From Hermatobates lingyangjiaoensis (lineage: Eukaryota; Arthropoda; Insecta; Hemiptera; Hermatobatidae): a stretch of 64,000 bases of DNA. The notes under the pieces were generated by a model. That model made no database searches. It was not told where the DNA came from and saw nothing but the letters and a program-made list of their open reading frames with translations. The stretch lies in contig JAPFBL010000068.1 of NCBI GenBank assembly GCA_026182355.1, positions 186,001 to 250,000 on the forward strand, given 5' to 3'. The translations under genes and the position numbers were made by a program. Within the stretch, counting starts at the first letter, position 1. Each line of letters starts with the position of its first letter. Below, in pieces: positions 24,101-35,573 of this stretch.

Positions 24101-24479
24101 CCTTCTACATTGAATATTAATGTAAAATTTTCAAATTTGAAACAGTAAAATACTCTTTTTTTCTCTGAAAAACTTCTTAAACAGCGAAGAAAATGTTGTT
24201 TTAAGGTGATTTGTTAATTAAAGATGCACGATAATTACAGTTATTAATCTCTAAGCGAAAGATTTCAATTTTGAATTATCTTTTACATTTTTGGTTTTTA
24301 ACAGAATTATTATACTGGGAATTTTATGGCTTCTTAGTATTTAATAAGATCATTTTCCTTCCCCTTTGTCAAATAACATATATACAAATTTTTTTTTAAT
24401 GAGTGTTATCATTTACCTGCACAATATTATTCCTCTTACATCTTTATAAATAAAATAATGATTTTGTCTGTACATTGCT

Positions 24480-25800
24480 TAGAACTGACTCAATTCAAGT
24501 TTTCTTTACGTTTCATACATTGGAGAAACTGAATCCACCCTTAGAAAAATTTCTGTCGGTTTGTCGGTTTGTCGGTTTGTCTGTTTGTCCGCGAAACTTT
24601 GTCACAGGTAAACTCAGCTACCATAAGACATATAAAGCTGAAACTTTTACAGTAGATTTGGGTAGGTCTAACTTAAAATATAGGCTCTGAATTATTTGGA
24701 AATTCAACATAGAAGTGAAGTTATGGACGTTTAACGCAAAAACGTTTGTCACAAGTAAACTCAGCCACCATAAGACATGGCGAGCTGAAACTTTGACACT
24801 GGATTTGTGTATGCCTAACTTAAAATATGGGCTCTAAATAGATTCATAATTAAGTACAGAAACGAAGTTATAGGGCTTTAAGGGTATTTTCCTAACTTCA
24901 CAGACAAGTTTGTTTTCAAAATACACAGGTGAAGCAAGTAGGTATTGTTGATTTTAATTTCATTGGAGCATATGAATATATTGCGTATTTGACATCTTTG
25001 AAAAGGTGTTTCCCAGAGTTGAGGATGACTATCTATTACGAATAAATAGTTTTGTAAACGAGAAATTCTCAACTCTTAATACGAACAGGCAGGCAAAATC
25101 AACAAACAAGTTCTTACGCTATATCATACCGAGGAAAGACCTTACAAGTCAGTAAAGAGATTGGATTAGTGATGAAGAAGCAGTTCATTATCTAATTGAA
25201 TTTCGTGACTCTGAATTTATTTCTCCTGGACTGCCTGCTCATGAGTAAAAACTTAAAGTACGAGAACCAATCATGCTGCAATTTAGTAGCAGTAACAAAT
25301 TTCATGTTACGAAACATGAGTGCCCCAAAACTGTGCAACGGGACACGACTCTGAGTTCGTGCTCTACACAGATATGCCATAGAGGCGGACATAATTACTG
25401 GAGTGGTATTGGGGAGTCTGTGTGTATACCACACATGCCATTGATTCCGAGCCACTGTCTGTTTACGTTGAAATGATTGCAAAGTCCGGTCAGAGTCTAT
25501 TTCGCAATGACGTTAACTAAGTCGCAAAGGGAGACTTCATCTAACGCAGGAATACAAGGTAGCGAAACAAAATTTTTCTCACATGGTCAACTGTAGTTTA
25601 CTTGCTCAAGGGTTACAGGTTTCAACTCTTTCTTCTACCATGATCCTGAAGGACAGACAGCTAATGTAGTGTATTAGAGGCATTTGTTTAACACTGTAGT
25701 AATAATGGTATTTTCTACTGTTCTATAATTTCTAATGACATTTTGGAATACCAAAAATGACGGAACTTCTGATTCCGTCAAAGACGGGTACGTTTGCTAT
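24480..25800 (+). mobile_element. Helitron remnant with helicase C-terminus
   Basis: Frames interrupted by stops at 25168-25560 read SDEEAVHYLIEF, SPGLPAHE, then (after shifts) ESVCIPHMPLIPSHC, FTLK and LQSPVRVYFAMTLTKSQ. This is the pattern of the C-terminal part of the PIF1-like helicase of Helitron Rep/Hel proteins, which ends with a motif VI-like FAMTxxKSQGQT; here the GQT is lost. The 3' end has hairpin CCGTC-AAA-GACGG (25775-25787), 8 bp, then TGCTAT, a variant of the usual CTRR end. The 5' part holds GTCGGTTTGTCGGTTTGTCG and a block (ACTCAGCTACCATAAGACAT) duplicated at 24760 and 26290. It cannot be autonomous. Confidence 0.75.
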
Positions 25801-25828
25801 GTATTATATATAACTGCAAACTTTTTTT

Positions 25829-26190
25829 TAATTTAATATTTCCTTAATAAATACACTGGTAATAATGTAAGGTATGGGACCAGAGTAGCCTAATGGCTTG
25901 CCGATGACAGTAGTGCAAATGTATTATAAATAAATGTAACAAACAAATATTTTTTTGAGTTTAAAATGTGGATAATATAAAAAATGGTAATAAAGTAAAG
26001 GGATCTAGCCAGGGTAGCCAGTAGCTTGCTTGCTCGCCGATGACAGTAGTGCAAATGTATTATAAATAAATACAAAAAAATATTTTTTTTAATTTAATAT
26101 TGGCGTAATATAAACACTGGTAATAAAGTAAGGTATGGAACCAGAGTAGCCCAGTGGCTTGCGTGCTAGCTTTTGACTGGGAGCACGTTA
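25829..26190 (+). repeat. Three degenerate tandem units with tRNA-like phrase
   Basis: The phrases ACTGGTAATAATGTAAGGTA, ATGGTAATAAAGTAAAGG and ACTGGTAATAAAGTAAGGTA start successive units of roughly 120-130 bp. Each continues into an AGAGTAGCCCAGTGGCTTG-like A-box phrase. The first two units share CGATGACAGTAGTGCAAATG. No B box is retained. The block sits between two Helitron 3' ends. Confidence 0.55.
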
Positions 26191-26195
26191 ATTAG

Positions 26196-26523
26196 AACTA
26201 ACTCATTTCAAGTTTTCTTTACGTTTCATACTTCAGAGTAGCTACATGTACCCTTAGAATAATTTCTGTCTGTGGGTTTGTCCACAAAATATTGCTACCA
26301 TAAGACATAAAAAGCTGAATCATTGATTGTAGATTTGTGTATGTCTAACTTAAAATCTAATCTTTGTATACAGAGGCATTTGTTTAGCACTGTACTAATA
26401 ATGGTATTTTCTACTATTCTATAACTTCTAATTGTAGTATTAGTATAATACTATAATTGATATTTTGGAATACCAAGTATAATAGAATTTTTGATTCCGT
26501 CAAAGACGGGTACGTTTGCTAGT
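26196..26523 (+). mobile_element. Non-autonomous Helitron
   Basis: It begins with the same phrase as 24480 (TTTCAAGTTTTCTTTACGTTTC) in shortened form and retains ACCATAAGACATAAAAAGCTG. It ends with hairpin CCGTC-AAA-GACGG (26497-26509), then GTACGTTTGCTAG and T. The hairpin about 10 bp before CTAG with a following T is the classical Helitron 3' terminus. No coding capacity. Confidence 0.75.
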
Positions 26524-26879
26524 CTCTTATAAGTCAATAATATATTTTCATTTTTCCATTAGAAACATCAATTTTATCTCAGTGGATTCGCTCAAAAAAT
26601 TTCTAAGTCAATGTAAACAATGTAAAAAAATACAAAAAATTCGACAAGTATAGCAGGTGATCTCTTAGTCTAGAATAAACAAACAGTTTTTATATCGTTA
26701 TTGCTCTTTCCCGTAATTGAAACTTCATGATTTTTTTTTTATCAATTGCTAATTTTTTGTTCCATTTTTGGTCAAATTTTCATTTTTTTTTAACGAGCCG
26801 TTTAGCGTCAAAAAATCATTTTCTGAAAACACAAATAGTACTGTAACGCCCTTTTAGCGAAAGTAATTTCAAAAAAAAA

Positions 26880-27480
26880 TATCTCAACTTATTTGCCATA
26901 TAATGTTCTATTTGTAGGCATAGTTTCATTCTTGTCCGTCAAACAGTATGGCTTGTATGGCTCTCACAAGGTTTGAGATTGAATTATAAGTCAAAATTTT
27001 TACATTTTATTGAAAAAAAAATATTTCCTGTTGTCTTAAAATTCTGAATATATTTTTCGTTTGTTGCAATTGTAACTTCAAAGATAATGTCAAAATTTCA
27101 AAACTCTAGGGTTATGAGTTTAGGAGAAATAAATGTTTAAAAAAAAACGGTTTTTGGCAAAAAAAGTGACTTTCCCATCATGCATAATTCTTCCCAAACA
27201 ATAGGGATCTTTGTCTAAATGGGGCGCATTTTTGTGTAAAATATCAACTTGATCCATCAAAGATTCCGGACCGTAGCGTGGTAACAAGCAATGCTAACAC
27301 ACGCACCCACCCACGCACCCACCCACCCACCCACCCACCCACCCACCCACCCACACACACACAGACATCATCGTAAAAACGTCATAAAACGACTTCTGGT
27401 ACCTCAAAAGATGTAATTCCGTCAAAATCTCGAGATCGAATTTTTTCACGATCACTATACTTTACTTATAGTAAAGTAAA
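26880..27480 (+). repeat. Diverged dispersed repeat, left copy part 2
   Basis: GTAGGCATAGTTTCATTCTTG, CCGTCAAACAGTATGGC, CCATCATGCATAAT, ACGTCATAAAACGACTTC and ATCTCGAGATCGAATTTTTT occur in the same order inverted at 29260-28815. The right end has a TTTACTTATAGTAAA palindrome. The insertion of Helitron material may explain the gap between parts 1 and 2. Confidence 0.65.
27300..27364. repeat. (ACCC)n then (CA)n
   Basis: About 50 bp of ACCC units and a short CA run inside the dispersed repeat. The inverted partner at 28917-28940 has only a short GTGGGTGGGTGG. Confidence 0.9.
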
Positions 27481-27489
27481 AACTAGTAG

Positions 27490-27985
27490 TAGTTCATATA
27501 AAGAATGTCAACGACAACAGTTAAAGAAGTTGAAAATTTTAACCCACTCCGGTCTTACTTTAAAATGCATCCATTAAACAAATGATTCTTCCTCGATATA
27601 GATTTTAAATGTCGAATTAATATTTATATAATTACCAAATAATGATATAAAACATCAACTTAAAAATTGTACTTGTTATTTTTCTAATACTATACTGTAA
27701 CAGTGTTAAAATCTGACCATACATATCTCCTTGGTATCTTCTTTTGATATCTTCTTTTGGCACGATATCAATTGTGGTAACAGTGTTCAGCTTTCAGAGT
27801 TTTCAAGACTGTAAATCACCATTCAAAATCTGATTGTTAATTTCTCACTCTTTGTGCTGAAACTACATTACTGAACTGTAGTACCCATGAGGTTCCTGCA
27901 AGTAAAGTATCAGTCAATCATCGTTTCAATCAATCATTTTAAATTTAGCAAAAGATGTTTGTTATTCTGGGAGGAGGAGGGTCAT

Positions 27986-27988
<3 letters not shown>
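27490..27988. other. AT-rich spacer between inverted repeat copies
   Basis: Nothing recognised. Confidence 0.35.
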
Positions 27989-27989
<1 letters not shown>

Positions 27990-28033
<44 letters not shown>

Positions 28034-28100
28034 ATCAAACCACAATAAGAAATGGGAAAACAAGACTTAAATATATATATATAATATAATATATATATTT
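27990..28100 (-). mobile_element. TA arrays with family A sliver
   Basis: TA array (27990-28031), then 36 bp of reverse family A tail (TTGATCAAACCACAATAAG, AATGGGAAAACAAGACTT), then another TA array (28068-28100). Confidence 0.75.
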
Positions 28101-28109
28101 ACAAAATAT

Positions 28110-28400
28110 AAATGATAAACTAAAGTTTATCGGGACTCGGTCAGTTTTTCAGGTTCAAATTAAACTCTCAATGCCAACGTTTCGGTTTTTATTTAAAACC
28201 TTTTTCATAGGTCTATTTTGAAACAGACAAACTAAGTATTAATCAGTTACAAATTATTTTGCAAAGATAAATAGCCTGTGAATTTCAAAACTGTCTAGTT
28301 TGAATGAACACGACACTGAACTAAAATAAACAAGCAAGGTAGCCAAATCTCACCACACAATGAGAAAGTCATTAAACAATATTTCATCGATCAACCGTGT
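28110..28400 (-). mobile_element. 3' tail of a PLE remnant
   Basis: Downstream on the minus strand of the coding remnant. It carries CTATGAA, then GGTTTT/AAAACC (loop AAATA) and GAAACG (28210-28180). Neptune-like PLE tails often show a hairpin followed by GAAACGT. It ends near the TA array at 28100. Confidence 0.55.
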
Positions 28401-28709
28401 TTAACCTAACACACCCAAATAAATACTATTTAAATTTAAAATGTCAGTTCTATAATTAAGGGATGACTGGTCCTTTCTAATATATAACATTTCCAGAGTT
28501 TTCCTTCTCTGTTCATACATTTCTTTGGCTATTATTTTTACTTCGTCAAAATCAAAGTTATGGCCTTCATTAATACTGTGCGCTGTTAATGCAGTGGCGT
28601 TAATTTTCTTTTTTCTTATGGAATAACTGTGCAATATTATTGAAGTGATGACAAAATGATCGATTAACGTGATTATTTTTACCTTGAGGTAAAATATTAT
28701 ATGATACAT
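28401..28709 (-). pseudogene. PLE C-terminal fragment
   Basis: An open minus-strand stretch with ALTAHSINEGHNFDF, then VKIIAKE, RRKTLEMLYIRKDQSSLN and YRTDILNLNSIY. This order (H...FDFxxVKII, a KRxxLExxxI helix, then NxRTDxxxLNxxY) is the C-terminal half of the GIY-YIG endonuclease of one PLE group. The catalytic-Glu helix (LEMLYI) is intact, but the GIY and YIG strands and the whole reverse transcriptase are missing upstream. It is a truncated remnant from a different lineage than the 40569 copy. Confidence 0.75.
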
Positions 28710-28799
28710 CTTATCTATTATGTCTCTAATTGTTTAGGAATAGTTATTTGATCATAAAGACAGACAGACATATTTTTATAAGAGTAGCTACACTTTTTT

Positions 28800-29740
28800 T
28801 TTATTTATTATAAGTAAAGTATAATGTTCGTGAAAAAATTCGATCTCGAGATTTTGATGGAGTTATATATTCTGAGGTACGTGAAGTCGTTTTCTGAAGT
28901 TTTCTTGATGATGTTTGTGTGTGGGTGGGTGGATGGGTATGTATCCAACATTTGTCGCCCATTATTATCCAAAGGTCCATTATGCATGATGGGAAAGCAA
29001 CTTTCACTGCTAAAACTGGTTGTTAGACAACTTCTTCTTCTGCTAAAATACTAATTCTAGAGTCTTGAAATGTTTGGATTTTTTTTGAGGCTACAAAATC
29101 AATAAACTAAAAACATCCTCAGACATTTAAAAAACAGAAAATACATATTTTTTTAAGAAAATGTAAAAATGTTTAGGTATAATTCAATCTGAAAGTGTCT
29201 GAGAGAGTTGCAAGCCATACCGTTTGACGGATCAAAATAAAACTATGCCTAAAAATAGAACTTTATATGGAGGATGAGATAAGATATTTTATTTTGAAAT
29301 TACATGAACCAATGTAAGATAAACTTTGTCTTAAATCTTGAAATCATGTAAGATGCAATGGCTATTATAACAAAAGCCACGTTCTCCTGTAAGAGATTAT
29401 TTGGTAACACGAAATCTCACTACCTATTTTCAAAAATGTTATTATTGCTGTAGTTATACTAATGATCTTATATGGATCAGTGGTGTGATATTCAAGAATA
29501 AGCATATATATTGATCAGTTAATCAATCACTATCTGTACTACCTCCAGGAATTAAAGACTTTAAGACTTATTAATTTAATTTAAGACTTAATATAAAACA
29601 TCTCCCATTTAGGAATTTATATTATGCCTACATGGAACATTATATATTCATATTGTATACCCAAAAAAGTGATATTATGTTTACTAATACTGAAATTGAG
29701 TGTAGGCCACTCCATATTTTTTCATTGTGATTTAATTATA
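28800..29740 (-). repeat. Diverged dispersed repeat, inverted copy
   Basis: Minus-strand partner of 23700-24100 and 26880-27480 without the roughly 2.8 kb that separates those two. It begins TTATAAGTAAAGTATAATGTTC and ends GAGTGTAGGCCACTCCATA. It is either an uninterrupted older copy or a deleted one. Confidence 0.6.
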
Positions 29741-29744
29741 TAGT

Positions 29745-30890
29745 TTTTTCATTAATTTTTAATTTTAATGATAAATCTTAAAGTTTTATTTTTTATTATT
29801 TTTTCATAAGCGTTTTCTGAATTTTTTACCTCGTTTTTTTCTGACAGTTAGACACACGCACACGCACACATACATACACCAAAACACACTTAACACTGTA
29901 ACCCACCTTGAGCGCTTACAATCATTTTAATGTTCACTACAATATAGAGTGGCAATATTTGTATATCAGAGCTAAAGCAAAGTTAATAAATCATGTACCG
30001 CTGATGTGGGACAGTCAAGTTAATGGGGTTTAATTTGTCGACTTACTCGTGACGACTGCTTCTGTAGATTTCGTGTCTCCCCATGTTGATTCTTTTTTTT
30101 CAACACAATCACATATTTGAAGCATGTAGCTGCCAGGTGATATTTTTGTTGAGTTACAAAGGAAATAAAATATTTATGTGATTGCATTCCTGATTTCTTT
30201 TTTTAGGGACAACGATGCCATATAAAACTACCTCCAATATACATTCCTTTTCTATTTAAAAGCAGCCCTATATGAAACAAAAAGCTTTCGCATAAACTCA
30301 AAATGCTGTACTTTGTTATAACCAGATTATTCAAACATTATTTGAATACATTAACTAAAAAGTTATTTTAGGAAATTAGCTTTCGTCGTTTTAGATTTTA
30401 GAGGTCTAATTTTGAAGAACAATTTAATTAAATTTTACTTAACCGAATAACAGAGAATTTGCTTTATTAGAGAAACCATTTTAAGCTAATCATAATATTA
30501 ATTATAAATATGCTAAGCAACATAAAATTTTTCATAAAGTTATACATAAGTCGCGTTTTTTCTGAAATTCTAACATTTTTATCTATATATTAAGAAGTTT
30601 TAGTTTAATTTTAATTTAAGCGTTGGCAATCCCACAATATCTTGTTGCGATCTTGTGGTTTTCTGTTTACTATTATTATTAAATTGTTACAAATATTTCA
30701 AGTTCGGTCATTCGGTTGGTTTGTTATGAAGAAGTATTTTACTCCAGGAAATTAAATACAAAATGATAATTTAGATTGAATCATTGAGCAAATCAATGAA
30801 GGAAAAAATGCAGATGATTATTGAGGGATTATTCTCCAAAACAAATTTTCCGTGAAAACCATTTACAGCGAACATAAAAGACATATGTGA
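29745..30890. other. AT-rich, nothing recognised
   Basis: A short CA-rich patch near 29850-29885; otherwise no signal. Confidence 0.35.
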
Positions 30891-30893
30891 TCT

Positions 30894-31017
30894 AAGGATA
30901 TCATGTTTGTCTTTAGTAAAAGGATTTGTAGGTTTGATCATGGTCACGAGATGAGTGATTCGAGGATATCATGTTTGTCTTTGGTGAAGACATTTGTAGG
31001 TTTGATCATGGTCACGA
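30894..31017 (+). repeat. Two-copy 68-bp tandem repeat
   Basis: AGGATATCATGTTTGTCTTT at 30895 recurs at 30963. Both copies continue into TTTGTAGGTTTGATCATGGT with a few substitutions. The repeat joins directly to a SINE body fragment. Confidence 0.8.
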
Positions 31018-31039
31018 TTCCAGACTATTAATCCGTTCA

Positions 31040-31260
31040 TGGCATAAACCTGTCGGTCCCAAGCCTGCACGATGTCTGCTACTCAGTACACCCCTACTCT
31101 AACAAACTTGATTATAAAAAACCTTAAGGGTCCTCCCATAGAAACAAATGGGGTAGTGTGGACTACTTATCGCTAAATTTGATGAAAGGAGCGTCATTTA
31201 CCACGCGTAGAAGACCTAGAGGAGCTTGAAACAACTCTGAGTGTCCTAAGTAAATAAATA
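31040..31260 (+). mobile_element. SINE body fragment
   Basis: CCTGTCGGTCCCAAGCCTG, ATGTCTGCTACTC, CCCTACTCTAA and GTCCTCCCATAGAA follow the body order of the SINE at 5290-5390. The tRNA-like head is missing. Confidence 0.6.
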
Positions 31261-31264
31261 TGTT

Positions 31265-32095
31265 TTCAGAATATTTAGAAAAAGTTTTGTTCAATTGAAA
31301 TTAGTGTGTAGTATGTGTTTCTTAAATGATGTGTATTCATTTTTTTTATAACATGTTACTTCAACCACAAATTATGTCGATTTAAAAGTATTTAAAACTT
31401 TGGGGTTGTGATTTAATTAGTAGTACAATACTACTGGAGTGTAACCCATAGTTGATATTCTTTAAAACATACTATAATGACGTGCAGTTTAGTGTCAGAT
31501 AAGTTTCCAGTGCCATATTCTTTTTAAACCTCATAAGCGGTTTGAAGAGATTATGTAAAAGGGTAAAGAAAATATTTAAACATTATTATTTTGCTACATT
31601 ATAATTTTTAGAATTAATTCTGCACTCTGAATAATACTACAAAAAAATATTTCATTACGTAATATGAGAATGCTATGAACATCGGTAGATAGTACCATAA
31701 CTAAGGATATTTATTAAGAATATTATTGAATAAACCAAAAAAATTTGCTGGTGCATTTATGGTAACTTGTTTTGTTCTATTTCAATATCTCTTTTACATT
31801 CGTGATAGCACGACAAACGTTTAATGAACTTTACAGTCCCCCATGAATCTCCAAAGTTCGCTATCTAACTCCACTTGTTATAATATATCATTAAAGAATA
31901 TGCCAGTACATTTACAGTGTCCTATAATAACATTCAGGGCAACAGCAACAGAATTATCCATGACCAAAACTAAGGATGACAGTCCATATAAACCAACAGA
32001 GGTACGCAGAATCTTTTAGAAGGTCCACAAGTAAAGAAACAGACTTTGAGGGCCTGTGGTGATCATAGCTGGCTCCATGAACATGTTTTACATTC
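31265..32095. other. AT-rich, nothing recognised
   Basis: No supported feature. Confidence 0.35.
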
Positions 32096-32099
32096 ATAT

Positions 32100-32340
32100 C
32101 TGTATATTTTGGCAGCAGACCTTCATGTATGTATATCTCATTAAACGCTTTGTTTATTTTAATCCTGGTACGTTTCGTACCAACTTTTTCCAATTTTCTT
32201 ATCTAGGTTTTTAATCTCCCAGATACTCTATAAATCAATTGACCAAAAGATTAATTTTGAAGATCCATTGATAAAGGAAAGTATATCTAAAGTTTCTGAC
32301 GCTTCAGTTATAACTGGTTATCTTCAGCGAGTAATATATC
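32100..32340 (-). mobile_element. PLE 5' fragment: hairpin motif then ORF N-terminus
   Basis: On the minus strand CTGAAGA-T and a palindromic stem precede GAAGC (32327-32301). About 90 bp later comes an open piece MEKVGTKRTRIKINKAFNEI followed by HEGLLPKYT, ending near 32113. Unlike most copies, it has no TA array at the end. The order motif then N-terminus matches 42764-42896 (+) and 46673-46491 (-). Confidence 0.6.
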
Positions 32341-32344
32341 ATTA

Positions 32345-33945
32345 ATATAAGTTTAGTAAAGAAAATAATCAAAAGAATTATAAATAAATTAACAACATTA
32401 AACATTTATTATCCTAGATACATTCTATCTGGGAGGTCACACATTACGGCACTAGGTTAATTTAGAACAAGTTTTGAATTAACTATTTCTAATCACACTG
32501 TGTTACATGACACTAAACAAACTTAATTCTTCCAATTCTGTTTAGTACTTTTGTATCCAGCCTAGATGTAATTTTAATATTCTGGAGAAGGAAGTAGCAT
32601 GTTCGTTTGGGCACGGTTTCACCTTCATTATTCGGAGGGATTCGATAATTTGTATTCTAATATGGCCGTTTTCCTGCTATATTATTTCAATATTTCCTCT
32701 TAATATTTCAAGGCTTAGTCTTACCTTATAGATATGGGGAGTGTGATTTTTTGGTGATCCTTTATTAAGTTTTATGGAAAGTTGTGGTCGTAGAACGAAT
32801 GTGGGTTGATTTGAGGAACACACAACCTTTCTATATGCAGTAGGAATTGTTGTAGAAATACTTGACGTTGCAAAGGCGTAAAGAATCTGAGTATCTATAT
32901 GACTTAAATCATTCGCCATTGTTTGTGATCAACTTTAATGGCTCCCAAAGTGGGCGGTGCCACCCTCCTCTGGAAATGATGAAACAGTTCTGGAGTGGGG
33001 ATGCTTAGTTAAAAAGGGAACAATGGAGGCGATTTGGGTTTAGATGGATTCTTCCCAACTCCTACATTTATAGACTTTTGCATTCATTTTTAGTACAGGT
33101 GGAAAGACCTACTTGTTAGCTAATTAACAAAACATTTTCTTAGTCACTACTTCGTGACCATGGGTCACGAACCACCCGCATGAACTCAGGAAAAGTACGC
33201 AAGCTCTTCATGACCCATGGAAATTGATCCACCTAGATAAACCAACGAAAATTGCTTATCCTTTTCATCATACACCAGGATGAAAAATGGTGTTACACCA
33301 GGATTATATCATCTGTTTCTAATCCTGTTATAATAAACACACGAATAGCCCCTTACACGAGTGTATATTTTTTGGCGAATTTCAGACATTTTTTTGTGCA
33401 TTCAGGAAATATTTGCATTTTAATAAAAGAAAAACACTAGCATATTCCACCCTTGGTTGTATCATAAACCTGGAATAAACATGCTGGAAAACAAATGGAA
33501 ACACTGTAGTTGGTTGGAAGAAGCGTTACAATAACCCTAAATACATTAACATCTCTTTGGAATATTTACTATGAGAGACCAAGTCTGCTATGGTTGTCAG
33601 ATATTTTTACATTAACATGAAAATTGTTTATTCAAATAGAGAAATTTATTAGAATTTAATTTTATTTATATTAATTGTGATATCTTGATTGCAGTGGATT
33701 TTAACCTATTATTTTTAATATTATGAGAAAATATACATATCTTTGGCATAAAAATTACATCGTTACTTACTGTATTGTACAATTCAGTAAGGTAATAAGT
33801 ATAATTAGATGTTTGCCAGAAAAATTTAACGAAAATGAATAAATTTCACGATCGAAAATAAAACTTCTTTACTATCACATTCGATGTAATTTGAATATTT
33901 ATGTAGTACAAGCCTTTCACAGGCAGACAGAGGGACAGACAAATG
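32345..33945. other. AT-rich, nothing recognised
   Basis: No supported feature. Confidence 0.35.
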
Positions 33946-33947
33946 AC

Positions 33948-33978
<31 letters not shown>

Positions 33979-34074
33979 TGAGGAACAGTCCTTCGTTTAT
34001 ACTACGAATTTCGATTATAATTGGAAAAGATATCGAAGAAATTGATTAACAAAAAAGTAGGTAAACAATTTAAT

Positions 34075-34075
<1 letters not shown>
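33948..34075 (-). mobile_element. TA/poly-T run and PLE N-terminal sliver
   Basis: (TA)n plus a T-run (33948-33979) is followed by GAGGAACAGTCCTTCGTTTA, whose reverse reads like the NEGLF boundary of PLE N-termini. The AT-rich remainder runs to the next TA array. Confidence 0.4.
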
Positions 34076-34076
<1 letters not shown>

Positions 34077-34110
<34 letters not shown>

Positions 34111-34305
34111 TTCTCATAAACACGTGAAATAACAACCAATGATCAACCCAAAAAAGAAAATGGGAAAACAAGACTAAGATCTTTCAAAAGTAACAAGCGG
34201 TCTTCGTCAGAGTCAAAAACCCAACTGAAACACTAGATGCAGAAATCATCTCGTGAGGGGTTGAGAAGAGTGGGAGGGAAGAGTGGTATTTTCCAAAAAT
34301 CCAAA
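34077..34305 (-). mobile_element. Family A PLE 3' end, minus strand
   Basis: TA array (34077-34106), the reversed family A tail (34107-34228), then reversed 3' UTR (AGATGCAGAAATCATCTCG, GTTGAGAAGAGTGGGAGGGA). This UTR is also present at 42370-42450 downstream of the intact PLE frame, so the block is a 5'-truncated PLE copy. Confidence 0.8.
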
Positions 34306-34407
34306 AATTTGAGATTGAAAAGTATATTTCTTTACTCTGTGTGTTACTGTTCTTCGATTTTCAACTCTAATTGTGTCCAGTTTGGAACGTCTTTCCGTTT
34401 TTTAAGG

Positions 34408-34409
<2 letters not shown>

Positions 34410-34441
<32 letters not shown>
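34410..34441. repeat. (TA)n microsatellite
   Basis: Left boundary of the GC-rich block. Confidence 0.9.
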
Positions 34442-34443
<2 letters not shown>

Positions 34444-35556
34444 AATGGCCGACCCCCTACGAGGGTCTACAGTTTAAGGTCTACCACAGGATCCTTGAGG
34501 ATTCGGTCGACCCCCTCCGAAGAGGGAAGTTCCCGTTGCCCCGGGATCAGGGGTTGCCACTTGAACTCTTCTGGGCCCCGTTTTGGGTGCTCTGGATTAA
34601 GATGTTATAAAGGGGATATACCCCTTGTTGGCTAAACGCCACCGTAAAGAGAAGACGTGGAGGAGTGAGATCTTGTCTCGCTCGCTTGAATAAGTAGTGC
34701 AAGTGCAAGGGAGGGTTACCATTCACACCCATCCCGAGTTCCTTCAGAGCCATAGAAAGCAACTACCAGTATTCCAGCCCACACTTAGCTGAGATGGTGG
34801 TCCGTACCTACTGGTAAAGGCTGGGGGCCAGCTCCCCCTGGATGCTATGCAGGCATCCGCCCGAGGAGATACTGCTCCTCACGCAGCGACCCGAAGGTCT
34901 ACCCAACCTGGGTGGGAACCACAGCCACTACGAGTCATACCTCAATTGGTGGGCTGGAGAAGCAAAGCTTCCTCCAGGGGCTTCCCTCCACCCGTAGTAC
35001 CGACTTATTTTAAGAGTTTCGGATCAAACTCCGGACCGAGGTCCTACTGAACCTGCTCAGCACAGGTAGGGTCAGTGGCCCTTGTTTGCCCCCGGTAAAA
35101 GACGTATAAAAGCCAGTGCAGTTATGGAGTGAGCTGCACGGCCCGGGTGTGGCACTTATGTTGCCCTGGGTCACCGACCTCGTGGAATTGGACACCCAGC
35201 CTATTGTGCAGACTGCGTGTCCCCACTGCGGGCTCTTAGACGGTTGAGTGTAGGTTTGGAAGACCCACCACCGAGGTGGTGCTGTACAAGGCTACCACTT
35301 TAACACTCTTTAAGAAAACCTTTTAAACTCTCCTCAAGAGAAGAGAGGCTACCACCCCGTACCGCCCAACGGGTGTCCAAGCTGTGCCGAAGCACGTTAA
35401 GAATTCCCTCTGACATCGTCAGGTACTAGGCTACTTGACCGCGCTTGGGGCAGCCTGCCCTGTACTGTTGGCTTGTGTGTACAGCAGGCCAATTACCACC
35501 TCTGCGACGGGGACGCCAGTACTAGGTACATCCACTCCTCAGAGTGGTTAGAGGCA
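34442..35556. other. Unidentified GC-rich block between TA arrays
   Basis: About 1.1 kb, well over half G+C by eye, set in about one-third G+C DNA and ended sharply by TA arrays at 34441 and 35557. It contains many short palindromes (CCTACGAGG, CACCACCGAGGTGG) but no long frame in either strand. One short frame has a CPHC pair (35213-35230). The sharp ends suggest an inserted element, perhaps a structured non-coding 5' region of a retroelement. I do not recognise the family. Confidence 0.5.
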
Positions 35557-35573
35557 TATATATATATATATAT
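35557..35573. repeat. Short (TA)n
   Basis: Right boundary of the GC-rich block. Confidence 0.85.

Noticed and set aside
23753..27480. Terminal inverted repeats of a DNA transposon (TACTTTACTATAAGTAA at both ends)
   Set aside because: The sequence is itself nearly palindromic, and similarity to the inverted copy at 28800-29740 extends beyond the supposed left end.
34237..34635. 132-codon open frame on the plus strand
   Set aside because: It runs across a reversed PLE tail, a TA array and the GC-rich block, so it is a chance chimera of unrelated pieces.
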